Shown here piece by piece: positions 33,754 through 43,761 of a DNA stretch of 64,000 bases. Below the pieces are notes generated by a model that saw only the letters and a program-made list of their open reading frames with translations, was not told where the DNA came from and ran no database searches. The DNA is from Deltaproteobacteria bacterium (GTDB lineage Bacteria > Desulfobacterota > Binatia > DP-6). Positions within the stretch are counted from its first letter, which is position 1, and the number at the start of each line of letters is the position of its first letter. The position numbers and the translations under genes were made by a program. Location of the stretch: positions 26,088 to 90,087 of the forward strand of contig VBKF01000110.1 of NCBI GenBank assembly GCA_005888095.1, read 5' to 3'.

Positions 33754-36606
33754 CTACAGCGGAGAACTCTGCTTGCCTTCCGCCGGCTGCGCGAGCCGGG
33801 CGATGACGGCGAGCAGCTCGCCGGGGTCGACGGGCTTGGCGACGTGCGCCTGAAAGCCCGACGCGAGCGCCCGGTCGCGGTCTTCCGGACGGGCATACGC
33901 GCTGAGGGCAATCGCCGGAAGTCCCCACTGCTGATGTTCGCGTTCCCGCAGCCGGTGGATCAACGCGTAGCCGTCGTCGCCGGGTAAGCCGATGTCGGAC
34001 ACCAGGACATCGACCCTCTGCCGCGCGAGCACATCGAGGGCCTCGGCGACCGAGGACGCCGTCGTGGCCTTGGCGCCCGAGGCCGTGACCAGCGATTCGA
34101 GTACCTCGGCGGTGTCCCGGTCGTCCTCGACGAGGAGGACGCGCAAACCCTGCAGGCTCGGATGGTCGCCGGTGGACGAACCGTGCGCGGGCTCGACGGC
34201 TGATCGATGCCATCGCTCGGCCGTGACCGGCAGCCTGACCGTGAACGTCGAGCCCTGGCCCGGGCCGGGGCTCTCCGCGCGCACCGTCCCCCCGTGCTGC
34301 TCGACCAGGTGGTGCACGATGGCGAGGCCCACCCCGAGGCCGCCGTGCGCGCGAGTGGTGGAGCTGTCGGCCTGCCGGAAGCGCTCGAAGATATGCGGCA
34401 GGAATTCGGCCGGGATGCCCTGGCCGGCGTCGCTCACCTTGAGCTCGACGTGGGAGTCGGCAGCCTCCAGCCGTACCTCCACGCGGCCGCTGGCCGGCGA
34501 GAACTTGATGGCGTTGGAGAGGAGGTTCCAGACCACCTGTTGCAGGCGCTGCGGATCGCCCAGGACGACGCCGGCCTGGGGGTCGAGGAGGACCTGTAGC
34601 CGGATGCGCCGGGCATCGGCGGCCGAGCGGACGGAGTCGACCGCCGCCTCGATCACCTCCGGGAACTCGACCGGCCGCAGGTCGACGTGGAGCTTGCCCG
34701 AGACGATGCGCGAGACGTCGAGCAGGTCCTCGACGAGATGTGCCTGGGACTTCGTGCTCCGCTCGATGGCGTCGAGCGCGCGCTGCACGACCTCGGGCTC
34801 GAGTCCTGCGCGACGCAGCATCCGGGTCCACGCGAGAATCGGCGTGAGCGGCGTCCGCAGCTCGTGAGAGAGGACCGAGAGGAACTCGTCCTTGGCGCGG
34901 TTCGCGGCTTCGGCGTGGGCCCGCGTCTCCTGCGCTTCGCGGAAGAGACGCGCGTGATCGATCGCCAGCGCGGCCCGATCGGCGACGAGCTGGAGGAGCT
35001 GAATCTCCTCGGGCGTGAACCGGCGCGGCCGAAACATCCCGACGTGCAGCACGCCCAGGAGCTGGCCCTCGAGCAGGAGGGGCACGCCCAGGAGCGAACG
35101 GATTCCTTTCTCGCGCAGGAGCGGGTTGAGCACCTCGCCGTCGTTGATGTCCTCGAGCATGATCGGCCGGCGCTCGGTCGCGATCCGTCCCGCGAATCCC
35201 TGTCCCACCGGAATGCGCACCCCGCGCTCGACCTCCTCCTCGAGCCCTCGCGCCCCCAGCGCGATCAGCATGTGGCGCTCCTCGAGGAGGATCGCCGCCG
35301 TGTCCACCGAAAGTATGTCGCGGATGCGACCGAGCAGCTCGCGCAGCAGCTCGTCGAGCGAAAGGTACGCGAGCGCGGCGTCGGTGACGGCCTGCAGGCG
35401 GCGGAGCATCTCGGCGGTCCGCTCCGCCTCGGTACGTGCGGCGGCCTGGCGCAGGAGCTGCGTGCGCTCGCTGATGTCGCGGATGGCGCTGGTGACGAAG
35501 ATGCCGTCCTCGGTCTCGAGCGGGCTCAGGCTGATCTCCACCGGGAACTCGGTGCCATCCCGGCGCAGGCCGAAGAGCTCGACGCCCGAGCCCATGCCGC
35601 GCACCCGGGGATCGCTGAAGTAGCCCGCGCGGTGGCCGGGGTGCCGGCCGCGGAAACGCTCGGGGACCAGCATCTCGACCGGCTGGCCGAGCAGCTCCTC
35701 GCGACGGTAGCCGAAGAGCTTCTCAGTCTGCCCGTTGACCAGCACGATCCGTCCGTCCCGGCCGACGATCACCATGCCGTCGGGCGCGGACTCCATGAGC
35801 CCCCGGAACTTCTCATCCGCCTTCCTGCGCTCGGTGATGTCACGGATCGCGCTCGTGACCAGCACCCCCTCCTCCGTCTCGAGCGGGCTCAGGCTGATCT
35901 CCACGGGAAACTCGGTACCGTTCTTGCGCAGGCCGAAGAGCTCGAGGCCCGAGCCCATGCCGCGCACCCGGGGATCGGCGAAGTACGCCCCGCGGTGGTC
36001 GGGGTGCCGGCCGCGGAAGCGCTCGGGGACCAGCATCTCGACCGGCCGGCCGAGCAGCTCGCCCCTCGGATACCCGAACAGCCGCTCGGTCTGGGAGTTC
36101 ACCAGGACGATCTTGCCCTGGCGATCGACGATGACCACGGCGTCCGGTGCGGCCTCCAGCAGCCCGCGGAACTTCGCCTCCACCCGCTTGCGATCGGTGA
36201 CGTCACGGATGGCGGCGGTGGTGACGAGGACGCCCTCCTCCGTGTGCATGGGCGAGAGGCTGATCTCTGCCGGGAACTCCGTGCCGTCCTTGCGCACGCC
36301 CTGGAGATCCAACCCTGCTCCCATCGGCCGCGTGCGCGGCTCCGCGAAGTAGCCGCATCGGTGGCCTGGATGAGCGGTCCGGTAGCGCTGCGGGACGAGG
36401 ATCTCGATCGGCTGGCCGAGGAGCTCGTCGCGGGAGTACCCGAAGAGCCTCTCGGCCTCGCTGTTGACGAGCACGATCCGGCCGTCCTGGCCGACGATCA
36501 CCAGCGCATCGGGGGCCGACTCCATCAGCCCCCGGAACCATTCGCTGCCGCGCGCGTGGCCGGTCAGCTCGTCGCGAGCCGGGCGGTCTCTCCTTGCGTT
36601 CGCCAC
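33754..36606 (-). CDS. Hybrid sensor histidine kinase (3 PAS, GAF, HisKA, HATPase, receiver)
   Basis: A 950-residue soluble kinase, no transmembrane helix. Three PAS domains in tandem (about residues 20-145, 145-270 and 270-390) are very similar ([39 protein letters not shown]). A GAF domain (about 415-560) follows, then HisKA with the phospho-His in [18 protein letters not shown], then HATPase ([39 protein letters not shown]). A C-terminal receiver has the phospho-Asp in [15 protein letters not shown]. No response regulator is adjacent. A cytosolic redox or small-molecule signal is likely. Confidence 0.93.
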   Translation of the reverse strand: MANARRDRPARDELTGHARGSEWFRGLMESAPDALVIVGQDGRIVLVNSEAERLFGYSRDELLGQPIEILVPQRYRTAHPGHRCGYFAEPRTRPMGAGLDLQGVRKDGTEFPAEISLSPMHTEEGVLVTTAAIRDVTDRKRVEAKFRGLLEAAPDAVVIVDRQGKIVLVNSQTERLFGYPRGELLGRPVEMLVPERFRGRHPDHRGAYFADPRVRGMGSGLELFGLRKNGTEFPVEISLSPLETEEGVLVTSAIRDITERRKADEKFRGLMESAPDGMVIVGRDGRIVLVNGQTEKLFGYRREELLGQPVEMLVPERFRGRHPGHRAGYFSDPRVRGMGSGVELFGLRRDGTEFPVEISLSPLETEDGIFVTSAIRDISERTQLLRQAAARTEAERTAEMLRRLQAVTDAALAYLSLDELLRELLGRIRDILSVDTAAILLEERHMLIALGARGLEEEVERGVRIPVGQGFAGRIATERRPIMLEDINDGEVLNPLLREKGIRSLLGVPLLLEGQLLGVLHVGMFRPRRFTPEEIQLLQLVADRAALAIDHARLFREAQETRAHAEAANRAKDEFLSVLSHELRTPLTPILAWTRMLRRAGLEPEVVQRALDAIERSTKSQAHLVEDLLDVSRIVSGKLHVDLRPVEFPEVIEAAVDSVRSAADARRIRLQVLLDPQAGVVLGDPQRLQQVVWNLLSNAIKFSPASGRVEVRLEAADSHVELKVSDAGQGIPAEFLPHIFERFRQADSSTTRAHGGLGVGLAIVHHLVEQHGGTVRAESPGPGQGSTFTVRLPVTAERWHRSAVEPAHGSSTGDHPSLQGLRVLLVEDDRDTAEVLESLVTASGAKATTASSVAEALDVLARQRVDVLVSDIGLPGDDGYALIHRLREREHQQWGLPAIALSAYARPEDRDRALASGFQAHVAKPVDPGELLAVIARLAQPAEGKQSSPL

Positions 36607-36758
36607 GGGGGGCCCACCCTTACCCCGGACGTGCTCCGCGGGCCGCCAGCCCCGCCATCACCACCTGCCACCACGCATGGACGAACGTCTTGCTTAGACC
36701 ATTTTGCTGAACCACGCCAACTGCGGGGCCGTGAACGAATCCCCTCAGACGCGCCGTC

Positions 36759-36801
36759 ATTGCACGGGCCGTTCGCCCATGCGCACGAGATTGCACGGGC
36801 C
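36759..36801. repeat. 12-bp direct repeat
   Basis: ATTGCACGGGCC occurs at 36759-36770 and 36790-36801, a 31-bp spacing (three helical turns), in the 286-bp gap between the divergent kinase and lipoprotein genes. It may be a regulator site. Nothing else is evident in the gap. Confidence 0.35.
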
Positions 36802-36892
36802 AGAGCCACCGCCTATTGATTGAGCGTCGGACACCGATCAGCTGTAACGCACCGCACGCTGGCGTGTTGGGCCGGGCACGGGAGGACATGAG

Positions 36893-37573
36893 ATGGACAG
36901 CCGTCGACTCGGGAGCATCCTCGTGTGCGGCGCCTTGCTCGGGTGCGCGAGCAAGCCCGTGACGGCGCCGCGTGCCGTAGTGCCGGAGGCCGCGCCCTCG
37001 GAGCTGCGCGCCGCCGCGACGGCAGGCAAGCGGTTCGGGCACATGGTCGCCGTCGGGATCGGCGTGTCCAACGGCACGGCGAAGAACTACCTCATCTCTG
37101 CCGACCGCGTGTTCGCCGTCGACCGGGACGGCAATCGCGTGGCTCCCCTCTCGGTGGCCGAGGCGGCCCGCCAGGCGGGGGGCGCGACCGCGCTCGTCGC
37201 GGGCCTCAAGGGCGCCGGCGCGGGCGCGGTGCTCGCCGGCGTCGTCGCTGCCATTCCCGGTGCGGTCATCGGCGCGGCCGAGGGCGGAGGACGAGGCGCC
37301 GGGACGGGCGCGGCGGTCGGGGCGGGCATCGGCGCCGCCGTGGGAGCCGTCGGTGGCTTCTATGCGTCGAAGACCGAGACCGAGCAGGAGATCATCGACC
37401 AGCTCGGGGGCCTCTACCTCGGCGAGAAGACGGCCAGGCCCGGCATTCCCGTGAGCGGATTCGTCTTCTTCCCCGAGGGTAGTTACGTCGGCGTCCGGCT
37501 GGTCGCGGTCGAGAAGCCGGGTGGGGCCGCGACGGACGTGTTCGGCCGCATGGTGAAGCCGGAGACGGACTGA
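36893..37573 (+). CDS. Lipoprotein with glycine-zipper segment
   Basis: 226 residues. The N-terminus ends in a lipobox (LVCGALLGCASKP, lipidated Cys at residue 19). The middle has a long Gly/Ala-rich membrane-like stretch (GAGAGAVLAGVVAAIPGAVI, GTGAAVGAGIGAAVGAVGG), a glycine-zipper pattern as in outer-membrane or SmpA-like lipoproteins. The C-terminal part (GIPVSGFVFFPEGSYVGVRL) is a small beta domain. No family is certain. Confidence 0.72.
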   Translation: MDSRRLGSILVCGALLGCASKPVTAPRAVVPEAAPSELRAAATAGKRFGHMVAVGIGVSNGTAKNYLISADRVFAVDRDGNRVAPLSVAEAARQAGGATALVAGLKGAGAGAVLAGVVAAIPGAVIGAAEGGGRGAGTGAAVGAGIGAAVGAVGGFYASKTETEQEIIDQLGGLYLGEKTARPGIPVSGFVFFPEGSYVGVRLVAVEKPGGAATDVFGRMVKPETD

Positions 37574-37677
37574 CGCCGGGACCAGCTGTTTTTCAAGTGC
37601 CACGCGCCGGTATCCTGCGACGCCACGAGACGCGTCCGCCTGCGGGCGGCGCCAAGGAGGAGAAAGGAGGAGAACTG

Positions 37678-38325
37678 ATGCGCACCCTACCGACCTGGGC
37701 GGCCATCGCCACCGCCGCCCTCGCGCTCCCGGCGGCTGCAACGGCGGCTACCTGGGATCTCGACCCGGCGCACACGAGCGTCCAGTTCTCGGTGCGCCAC
37801 CTGATGGTGAGCAACGTGCGGGGCGAGTTCGGGAAGGTTTCGGGAACCGTCCAGGCCGACGACGCCGACCCGAGCCGCTCGAAGATCGAGGCGGAGATCG
37901 ACGCGGCGAGCGTCGACACGCGCATCGAGAAGCGGGACAACCATCTGCGCAGCGCCGACTTCCTGGACGTCGCCAAGTACCCGAAGATCACCTTCGTCTC
38001 GACGAAGATCGAGCCGGCCGGCGCGGAGCACTTCAAGGTCAGCGGCGACCTGACCTTGCACGGCGTCACGCGCCCGGTGGTCCTCGACGTCCAGGGGCCT
38101 ACGCCCGAGATCAAGGATCCCTGGGGCAAGACCCGAGCGGGAGCGCAGGCGACGACGACCATCAAGCGCAAGGACTTCGGCATCACCTGGAACCAGGCAC
38201 TGGACGCGGGAGGGGTGGCGGTCGGGGACGAGGTGACGATCACCATCGACGTGGAGGCAACCAAGCGAGCCGCCGTCGGCGCCGAGACGTCCCTGCGCCA
38301 AACATCGGCGGGCGAGAAGAAGTAG
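37678..38325 (+). CDS. YceI family periplasmic protein
   Basis: A 215-residue protein starting at ATG 37678, after a strong GGAGGAGAAAGGAGG site. Signal peptide (RTLPTWAAIATAALALPAAA) is cut near residue 23. The mature part is a lipocalin-like YceI barrel, with WDLDPAHTSVQFSVRHLMVS, IEKRDNHLRSADFLDVAKYP and GDLTLHGVTRPV as signatures. YceI proteins bind isoprenoid-type lipids and are periplasmic. It stands in a single-gene unit. Confidence 0.93.
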   Translation: MRTLPTWAAIATAALALPAAATAATWDLDPAHTSVQFSVRHLMVSNVRGEFGKVSGTVQADDADPSRSKIEAEIDAASVDTRIEKRDNHLRSADFLDVAKYPKITFVSTKIEPAGAEHFKVSGDLTLHGVTRPVVLDVQGPTPEIKDPWGKTRAGAQATTTIKRKDFGITWNQALDAGGVAVGDEVTITIDVEATKRAAVGAETSLRQTSAGEKK

Positions 38326-38386
38326 CGCGGCGGTGGTGGCCGCTCCCTTGTCCGCGTCGGGCCCGCCGGGGTAGAAGCCGCGACGC

Positions 38387-39175
38387 GTGATCCGTTTCGA
38401 TATCGACGGCGCGGTCGCCGTGATCACCATCGACCGTCCCGAAGCTCGCAACGCGCTCGACCCGCCGCACGTCCTCGAGCTGGCCCGCGCCTGGGACCGC
38501 CTTCGCGACGATCCCACGCTGCGCTGCGGGGTGGTGACCGGCGCGGGCGGTACCTTCTCGGCCGGCATGGACTTGAAGACGACGATCCCCGCCGCTGCCG
38601 CGCTGGCGCGCCGCCAGCGCATCCCGCCCGACGTCTTCGAGGCGCTCCGGCGGGCCGCCGACGCGCTGCTCGCCGGCTACGACCTCCGAAAACCGCTCAT
38701 CGCCGCCGTCGACGGTCCCTGCCTCGCCGGCGGCGCCGACATGCTGCTCGCCACGGACATCCGCTATTGCTCGCCGCAGGCGACCTTCAACTGGGCGGAG
38801 GTCGCGCTCGGCCTCTTCCCGCGCGGCAACGCGACCGTGCTCCTGCCGCGTCAGGTGAGCTGGGCACACGCGATGGACCTGCTGCTCACCGGGCGCACCA
38901 TCGACGCCGAGGCCGCGCTGCGCATCGGACTCGTCAACGAGATCGTGGAGAACCCGCCCGCACGCGCGCTCGAGACGGCGCGCCTGATCGCCGCCAATGC
39001 TCCGCTCGCCGTCGCCGCAACCAAGCGCGCCATCCGCGAGCAGTGGGCCCTCGACCTGCCGGCCGCGTACGCCAACCAGAGCGGCATCGCCGGCGAGCTG
39101 ATGAAGACCGATGACGCTCGCGAGGGTGCGCGGGCGTTCGCCGAGCGGCGCCCGCCGCGGTTCACGGGGCGGTGA
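38387..39175 (+). CDS. Enoyl-CoA hydratase/isomerase (crotonase) family protein
   Basis: 262 residues, GTG start at 38387. It has the crotonase core, with ITIDRPEARNALD at the N-terminus, the first oxyanion-hole segment GAGGTFSAGMDLK, and the second as VDGPCLAGGADMLLATDIRY. Of the two Glu that act in hydratases (E144 and E164 in the rat enzyme), the first falls in AEVALGLFPRGN and the second position is not clearly acidic, so the reaction may be isomerisation or another crotonase activity. The C-terminal TDDAREGARAFAERRPPRFTG is typical. It is not obviously in an operon. Confidence 0.87.
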   Translation: MIRFDIDGAVAVITIDRPEARNALDPPHVLELARAWDRLRDDPTLRCGVVTGAGGTFSAGMDLKTTIPAAAALARRQRIPPDVFEALRRAADALLAGYDLRKPLIAAVDGPCLAGGADMLLATDIRYCSPQATFNWAEVALGLFPRGNATVLLPRQVSWAHAMDLLLTGRTIDAEAALRIGLVNEIVENPPARALETARLIAANAPLAVAATKRAIREQWALDLPAAYANQSGIAGELMKTDDAREGARAFAERRPPRFTGR

Positions 39176-39231
39176 CGACGCCGATGTATTGACCGCCGAG
39201 CCCACGGCGGCGTACGTGGGCGGTGGACGCC

Positions 39232-39861
39232 ATGGCCGATGTTCATCGAGCCACGACGGCAGCGCTGATGTTCCTCCTGGTGCGCTCGCCCGGAGATGCG
39301 TCAGAGCGGCGCGCGGAATGCCGGCGGCAGTGCGTGGACCGGGTGGCGACCTGCGTCGCAGAGGGCCGCGCACGGCACGCGTGCCGCCGGGAGGCGCTGC
39401 GGAGCTGCCGTGCGGGACTCGTGGCATGTCCGCCGCTCGATCGCGTGCAGTTCGCGCGCGACGTTGCCGCCAGCATGGCCGAGGAAGTGACGTTCCACCG
39501 TGGTCTCTGTGTCGCCACGTTGCCGGCCGTCGCCGTGTCGTCCGTGGAAGAGGCGGTGGCGGTTGGCAGAGACGTCGCCGCCGATCTCATCGGCATTCCC
39601 GCCGCAACCCTCGACGCCCGCAACCAGTGCCACATACCGCGCTCTTGCACGAACGTGGCCGTCAAGTACTTCGTCGCGGGCACGCTCGGCGCCGGAGGCC
39701 CGCTCATCCCCTTCGTGAAGCTGGTGGCGCACGTGGCACACGGGGCAGCGATCGTCTATTCGGACACGGCCAACAGAACGGCCTTCGCGATCGTGGGTTG
39801 GAAGGACGGCCTGGCCTTCGGCATCGTGATCACGGGCTTCGGGGGCGCGTGCGCGCAGTGA
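39232..39861 (+). CDS. Cys-containing protein of unknown function
   Basis: 209 residues from ATG 39232 (GTG 39223 is an alternative). The first 65 residues contain Cys-x3-Cys pairs (CRRQCVDRVATC, CRREALRSCRAGLVAC), suggesting disulfides or metal binding. The second half (ARNQCHIPRSCTNVAVKYFV, PFVKLVAHVAHGAAIVYSD) is moderately hydrophobic. A short hydrophobic stretch near the N-terminus (TAALMFLLVRS) could be a weak signal. No family is recognised. Confidence 0.55.
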   Translation: MADVHRATTAALMFLLVRSPGDASERRAECRRQCVDRVATCVAEGRARHACRREALRSCRAGLVACPPLDRVQFARDVAASMAEEVTFHRGLCVATLPAVAVSSVEEAVAVGRDVAADLIGIPAATLDARNQCHIPRSCTNVAVKYFVAGTLGAGGPLIPFVKLVAHVAHGAAIVYSDTANRTAFAIVGWKDGLAFGIVITGFGGACAQ

Positions 39862-39870
39862 GGCGGCGAC

Positions 39871-40599
39871 TCAACCGCCCAACCGCTGCTTCAGCGCCAG
39901 CCCGTTCTTCACCGCGAACCCGCCCCAGTCATTGTTGAAGTAGGCGAACACCTCGATCCGCTTCCGCCACTCTCTGATCCGCCCCGCCCACGTCTCGAGC
40001 TCGCCGTCGGAGTAGTTCCCCTTCCGGCCGCGGCGCCCGTAGTGGAAGCGGATGAAGGTCCAGTCCGTCGTGAGGTCGTGGGTCTGGAACGGCCGCTCGG
40101 GATGGTCGCCGATCACGAGCGCGACGCCGTGGTCGGCGAGCATGCGGGAGACGGCGGGGTCGAACCAGCTCGCGTGACGGAACTCGAGGCAGTGGCGGCC
40201 CCGCGGCAGGGCGTCGAGGGCCGCAGCCAGCCGCGCGTCGTCCCGGTGAAAGTTCTCGGGGAGCTGCCAGAGGATTGGGCCGAGCTTCGGGGAGCGGACG
40301 AGCGGCTCGAGCCGCTCGCAGAAGCGCTTCGCCCCCTCGCCCGTGTCCGTCAGCCGCTTGACGTGGGTGAGGTATCGGCTCGCCTTCACCGCGAACACGA
40401 AGCCAGGCGGTGTCCCGTCCACCCAGCTCCGGACCGCCGCGCGGGTGGGAAGCCGGTAGAAGGTGGCGTTCACCTCGACCGTGTCGAAGAGCGTCGCGTA
40501 GTGCGCGAGCCAGCGGCGCGGCGGCAGCCCCGGAGGATAGAGGACGCGGCGCCAGTGCGGGTAGTTCCAGCCCGAGCAGCCGACGCGGACCGCCTTCAA
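39871..40599 (-). CDS. DUF72 (YecE) family TIM-barrel protein
   Basis: 242 residues. DUF72 signatures are VGCSGWNYPHWR at the N-terminus, FDTVEVNATFYRLP, FVFAVKASRYLTH, LWQLPENFHRDDARL, CLEFRHASWF and the C-terminal VFAYFNNDWGGFAVKNGLAL. The length fits. The family is widespread and structurally a TIM barrel related to sugar-phosphate-type isomerases. Its reaction is unknown. It is monocistronic and converges with the Cys-containing gene. Confidence 0.93.
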   Translation of the reverse strand: MKAVRVGCSGWNYPHWRRVLYPPGLPPRRWLAHYATLFDTVEVNATFYRLPTRAAVRSWVDGTPPGFVFAVKASRYLTHVKRLTDTGEGAKRFCERLEPLVRSPKLGPILWQLPENFHRDDARLAAALDALPRGRHCLEFRHASWFDPAVSRMLADHGVALVIGDHPERPFQTHDLTTDWTFIRFHYGRRGRKGNYSDGELETWAGRIREWRKRIEVFAYFNNDWGGFAVKNGLALKQRLGG

Positions 40600-40664
40600 G
40601 GCCGCACCCGAAACGGCTGACGACGGGGATGGCGTTCAGCGCGCAGCCGTACTAGACAGCTCGC

Positions 40665-41195
40665 ATGACGCGCAAGGCATGTGGGTTCGCCGCAGCCGCG
40701 CTCTGGCTGCGGGCGACCCTGCCCGGAGGTGCCATGGCTTTCATGCTGTCCAGCCCTGCCTTCGAGCAGGGCAAGCCGATTCCGAAGCAGTACAGCTGCG
40801 AGGGCCGCGACGTGTCCCCGCCGCTTCGCTGGAGCGACGCCCCGGCCAACGCGAAGGCGCTCGCGCTCGTCTGCGACGATCCCGACGCCCCGGCCGGCAC
40901 GTGGGTCCACTGGGTGATCTACGACATCCCGGCCGCCACCATCGAGCTGCGTGAGGGCGTGCCGCCGGATGAGAACCTCGCCGGCGGCGCCCGCCAGGGC
41001 GTGAACGATTTCCGGAAAGTCGGCTACGGCGGCCCCTGCCCCCCGCCCGGGAAGCCGCACCGCTACTTCTTCAAGCTCTACGCGCTCGACGCGCCGACGG
41101 GTCTCGACCCCCGCGCTACGAAGGACGCGCTGCTGAAGGCCGTCAAGGGGCATGTCCTCGCCGAGGCCCAGACCATGGGCACGTATCAACGCTAA
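40665..41195 (+). CDS. YbhB/YbcL (PEBP) family protein
   Basis: 176 residues from ATG 40665, with a signal-like N-terminus (GFAAAALWLRATLPGGAMA). ATG 40734 would give a cytosolic form. The PEBP core is complete: SCEGRDVSPPLRWSDAP, the DPDAPAGTWVHWVIYDIP motif, and GPCPPPGKPHRYFFKLYALD. Family members bind phospholipids or small anions and have no agreed enzyme activity. Confidence 0.92.
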   Translation: MTRKACGFAAAALWLRATLPGGAMAFMLSSPAFEQGKPIPKQYSCEGRDVSPPLRWSDAPANAKALALVCDDPDAPAGTWVHWVIYDIPAATIELREGVPPDENLAGGARQGVNDFRKVGYGGPCPPPGKPHRYFFKLYALDAPTGLDPRATKDALLKAVKGHVLAEAQTMGTYQR

Positions 41196-41202
41196 CTCGG
41201 GC

Positions 41203-41493
41203 TCACCGCTTCTTGAAGAGCGCATCGAGACGCCCCCGCGCCTCGCTCGCCGTGGCTGAGGCCGCACCGTGCGCCGCCGGCCGGAAGTAGTCGCAGAAGT
41301 TCCCGGCCTCCTTGTCCGCCACCCGCTCCGCGTTCGGCTCCCGGCAGTCGTTGTGGAGGCCGGCCTCGTAGAAGGCGCAATTCCGACAGCAGTGAAGATA
41401 CGCCGCGCAGCGCGCGCAGACGTCGCGTACGCCGACCCGCTCGACCTCGGCGACGGCGCCGCAGCCATGACACCGAACCGCGACGAGCGCCAT
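41203..41493 (-). CDS. Small Cys-rich zinc-binding protein
   Basis: 96 residues with eight to ten Cys, grouped as CHGCGAVAEV..RDVCARCAAYLHCCRNCAFYE, and later CDYF. At least two zinc-ribbon-like sites are likely. The middle (LHNDCREPNAERVADKEAGN) fits small bacterial Cys-rich proteins with unknown function. It is the last gene of the eight-gene operon, with its start 2 bp from the ThiO-like stop. Confidence 0.75.
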   Translation of the reverse strand: MALVAVRCHGCGAVAEVERVGVRDVCARCAAYLHCCRNCAFYEAGLHNDCREPNAERVADKEAGNFCDYFRPAAHGAASATASEARGRLDALFKKR

Positions 41494-41494
41494 G

Positions 41495-42619
41495 CTACCG
41501 CCGCCTCCGGCGTACGAAACGCCCGGGGCTCATGCCGGCCAGGGGCAGCGCCGTGCGGCCGTCGACGACGAGGTCGGCGATCGCCTGCGCGGTGATCGGC
41601 GCGAGGAGGATGCCGCTCCGGTAGTGGCCGGTCGCGTAGAGGAGGCCCGCAACCCCGGGCGCCGGCCCGATGATCGGCCGGTGGTCGGGGGTGGCGGGCC
41701 GGAGCCCCGCGTACGCCGTCTCGAGCGTCATGCCGCTCAGCGCGGGAGCCATCGCGCACGCCGCCGCCAGGATGTCGGCGGCGGCGCCGGCCGTGACCCG
41801 CTTCTCGTAGCCCGCATCCTCGAGCGTGCTGCCGGCGAGCACACGCCCATCGACGCGCGGTACGACATAGCCGCGCCGGGAATAGAGGGGCCTGGGGATG
41901 GCGTCGAGCCCGCCCCGCAGGACGATGATCTGCCCGCGCACCGGGAAGACCGGCGGCGGCGACACGCCGGGGGGCAGACCGAGCGCGCCGGCCCACGCGC
42001 CCGCCGCGTCGACCACGACCGGCGCGTCGATCGAGCCGGCGCCCGTGTCGACGCCCTCGACCTTGCCCCGCCGCGCCCGGACCGCCGTGACCGGGGTACG
42101 CTCCATCACCTCGGCGCCGGCCCGCCGGGCCGCCACGGCGAGCGCCGTCACGAGGCGCTCGTTGTTGACCCGATGGTCGTCGGGGAAGTGGAGCGCCATC
42201 CGGAGCCGAGGGGTGAGCGCGCGGACGAGGCGGCGTGCATCCCGGAGCCGCTCGACGCGGAGGCCCGCCGCACGCTGCCAGCGCGCCCGGGCGCCGAGGA
42301 CGCGCGCGTCGGCTGCCGTGAGGGCGACGTACACGATGCCGTCGGTGCGGTACTCGACGTCGATGCCGCTTTCCGCGCCGAGCGACTCGGTCCATTCAGC
42401 GTAGCGGGCGCGGCTGGCGATCCCGAGCCGGAGGAGCGGCCCCGGCCCCGTGGACTCCGCCTGCGGCGCCACCATGCCCGCGGCCGCGCGCGTCGCTTCC
42501 CCGCCCACCTCGCCCCGCTCGACGACGATGGTGCGCACGCCCCGGCGTGCGAGCTCGCGAGCGATCGCACAGCCGATCACGCCGCCGCCCACCACGACCA
42601 CGTCCGCGGTCCGCTTCAT
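41495..42619 (-). CDS. FAD-dependent amine oxidase, ThiO/DadA family
   Basis: 374 residues from ATG 42619. The N-terminal FAD dinucleotide fold is VVVVGGGVIGCAIARELARR. A C-terminal LRPATPDHRPIIGPAPGVAG and ATGHYRSGILLAPITAQAIA section fits glycine oxidase (ThiO) and related D-amino-acid or sarcosine oxidases. It oxidises an amine with release of hydrogen peroxide. ThiO makes the thiazole precursor in thiamine synthesis, but no thi genes are here. In this operon, oxidation of an amino-acid intermediate is more likely. It overlaps the M24 gene (ATGA). Confidence 0.87.
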   Translation of the reverse strand: MKRTADVVVVGGGVIGCAIARELARRGVRTIVVERGEVGGEATRAAAGMVAPQAESTGPGPLLRLGIASRARYAEWTESLGAESGIDVEYRTDGIVYVALTAADARVLGARARWQRAAGLRVERLRDARRLVRALTPRLRMALHFPDDHRVNNERLVTALAVAARRAGAEVMERTPVTAVRARRGKVEGVDTGAGSIDAPVVVDAAGAWAGALGLPPGVSPPPVFPVRGQIIVLRGGLDAIPRPLYSRRGYVVPRVDGRVLAGSTLEDAGYEKRVTAGAAADILAAACAMAPALSGMTLETAYAGLRPATPDHRPIIGPAPGVAGLLYATGHYRSGILLAPITAQAIADLVVDGRTALPLAGMSPGRFVRRRRR

Positions 42620-43761
42620 GGCGGCGGCGCGGAGAGGCGCTCGAAGCCGTGCGGCGTGATCACGATCGTCTGCTCTGCGCGGTAGCCGCCGAGGCCCTCT
42701 TCCCACGCGTACGGCTCGAGCACGAGCACCATCCCCGGCTCGAGCACGGTTCGGGCCTCGGCGTCGAGCCCGAGGTCGGTGCCGACGAAGGGCGGCTCCA
42801 CGCCGCCGAGCCCGAGACCGTGCGCCAGGTAGAGCGGTCGCGGCCAGGGCGCCGGCCGTCCCGGCCCGTTCGCCGCCAGCGCCGCCCGATGCAGCGCCGC
42901 GGCCGTGGCTCCCGGCCGGCATGCGGCGAGCACCGCCTCGGTGATCGCTTGCCAACGCGCCCGCAGCGTCCGGTCCGCAGCACCCTCCTCCCCGCCGCAT
43001 ACCGAGGTGCAGCCGAAGTCGGCCATGTAGCCGGCGTGCAGCATTCCCGTATCGATCATCACCTGGTCCCCGGCGACCAGCCGGCGCTCGCTGGTGAGCT
43101 CGCGGTAGGGAAGGGAGGCGGGGAAGGTCCAGGGCGCGTCGCGGGCATGGCGCGGGATGACGCAGAAGATCGGCTCGACGTGACACGCGGTCACGCCACG
43201 GCGGGCCATGGCCGCGAGGAACCGTCCCGCGAGCTCCACCTCGCGCACGCCGGGCGCAATCGCCGGCAGCACGTCGGCGACGGCAGCCTCGCTGGCGCGC
43301 TGCGCCTCGCGCAGGAGCGCCACCTCCTCGTCGGTCTTGATGGCGCGCGCCGCGAGGAGCACGGGGTCGGCGGCTTCGAAGCTGGCGCCGGCCCGCACCC
43401 TCTCGAGCGCGAGCCCGGCAGCAGCCGGTAGCCGTTCGACGCCGAGATGCTCGCCACGGCCCACCAGCTCGGCCAGCAGCGAGGCCGCCCGTTCGGCGCT
43501 GCGCGGCCACGCGTGACGCTCCACGCCCGCCGGGACGAACTCGGGCTCGACGCCGAGCACATGCAGATGCTCGGCGGTGACGACGGCTGCGAACGGCCGC
43601 GCCGCCCCGACGCTGCTCTCCCCGTGCAGCGGGACGGCGCCCGTGGCGTAGCGCACGCCGGCGGCCGAGGTGAGGACCAGCGCCTCCTGACCGGTCTGCT
43701 CCATCGCGGCGCGCAGCCGTGCCGTCCGCCCGGCGCGGAGCGCTGCGGGGTCGCAGCTCAC
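42616..43761 (-). CDS. M24 family metallopeptidase, all metal ligands present
   Basis: 381 residues, GTG start at 43761 overlapping the stop of the preceding gene. The N-terminal creatinase/prolidase-type domain (about 140 residues) is followed by the pita-bread catalytic domain. The five metal ligands are recognisable: D in QVMIDTGM, D in MADFGCT, H in LAHGLGLGGVEPP, E in VLVLEPYAWEE and E in RAEQTIVIT. It resembles Xaa-Pro peptidases and related amidinohydrolases. The substrate is unknown. It is the intact member of a tandem pair. Confidence 0.87.
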   Translation of the reverse strand: MSCDPAALRAGRTARLRAAMEQTGQEALVLTSAAGVRYATGAVPLHGESSVGAARPFAAVVTAEHLHVLGVEPEFVPAGVERHAWPRSAERAASLLAELVGRGEHLGVERLPAAAGLALERVRAGASFEAADPVLLAARAIKTDEEVALLREAQRASEAAVADVLPAIAPGVREVELAGRFLAAMARRGVTACHVEPIFCVIPRHARDAPWTFPASLPYRELTSERRLVAGDQVMIDTGMLHAGYMADFGCTSVCGGEEGAADRTLRARWQAITEAVLAACRPGATAAALHRAALAANGPGRPAPWPRPLYLAHGLGLGGVEPPFVGTDLGLDAEARTVLEPGMVLVLEPYAWEEGLGGYRAEQTIVITPHGFERLSAPPP

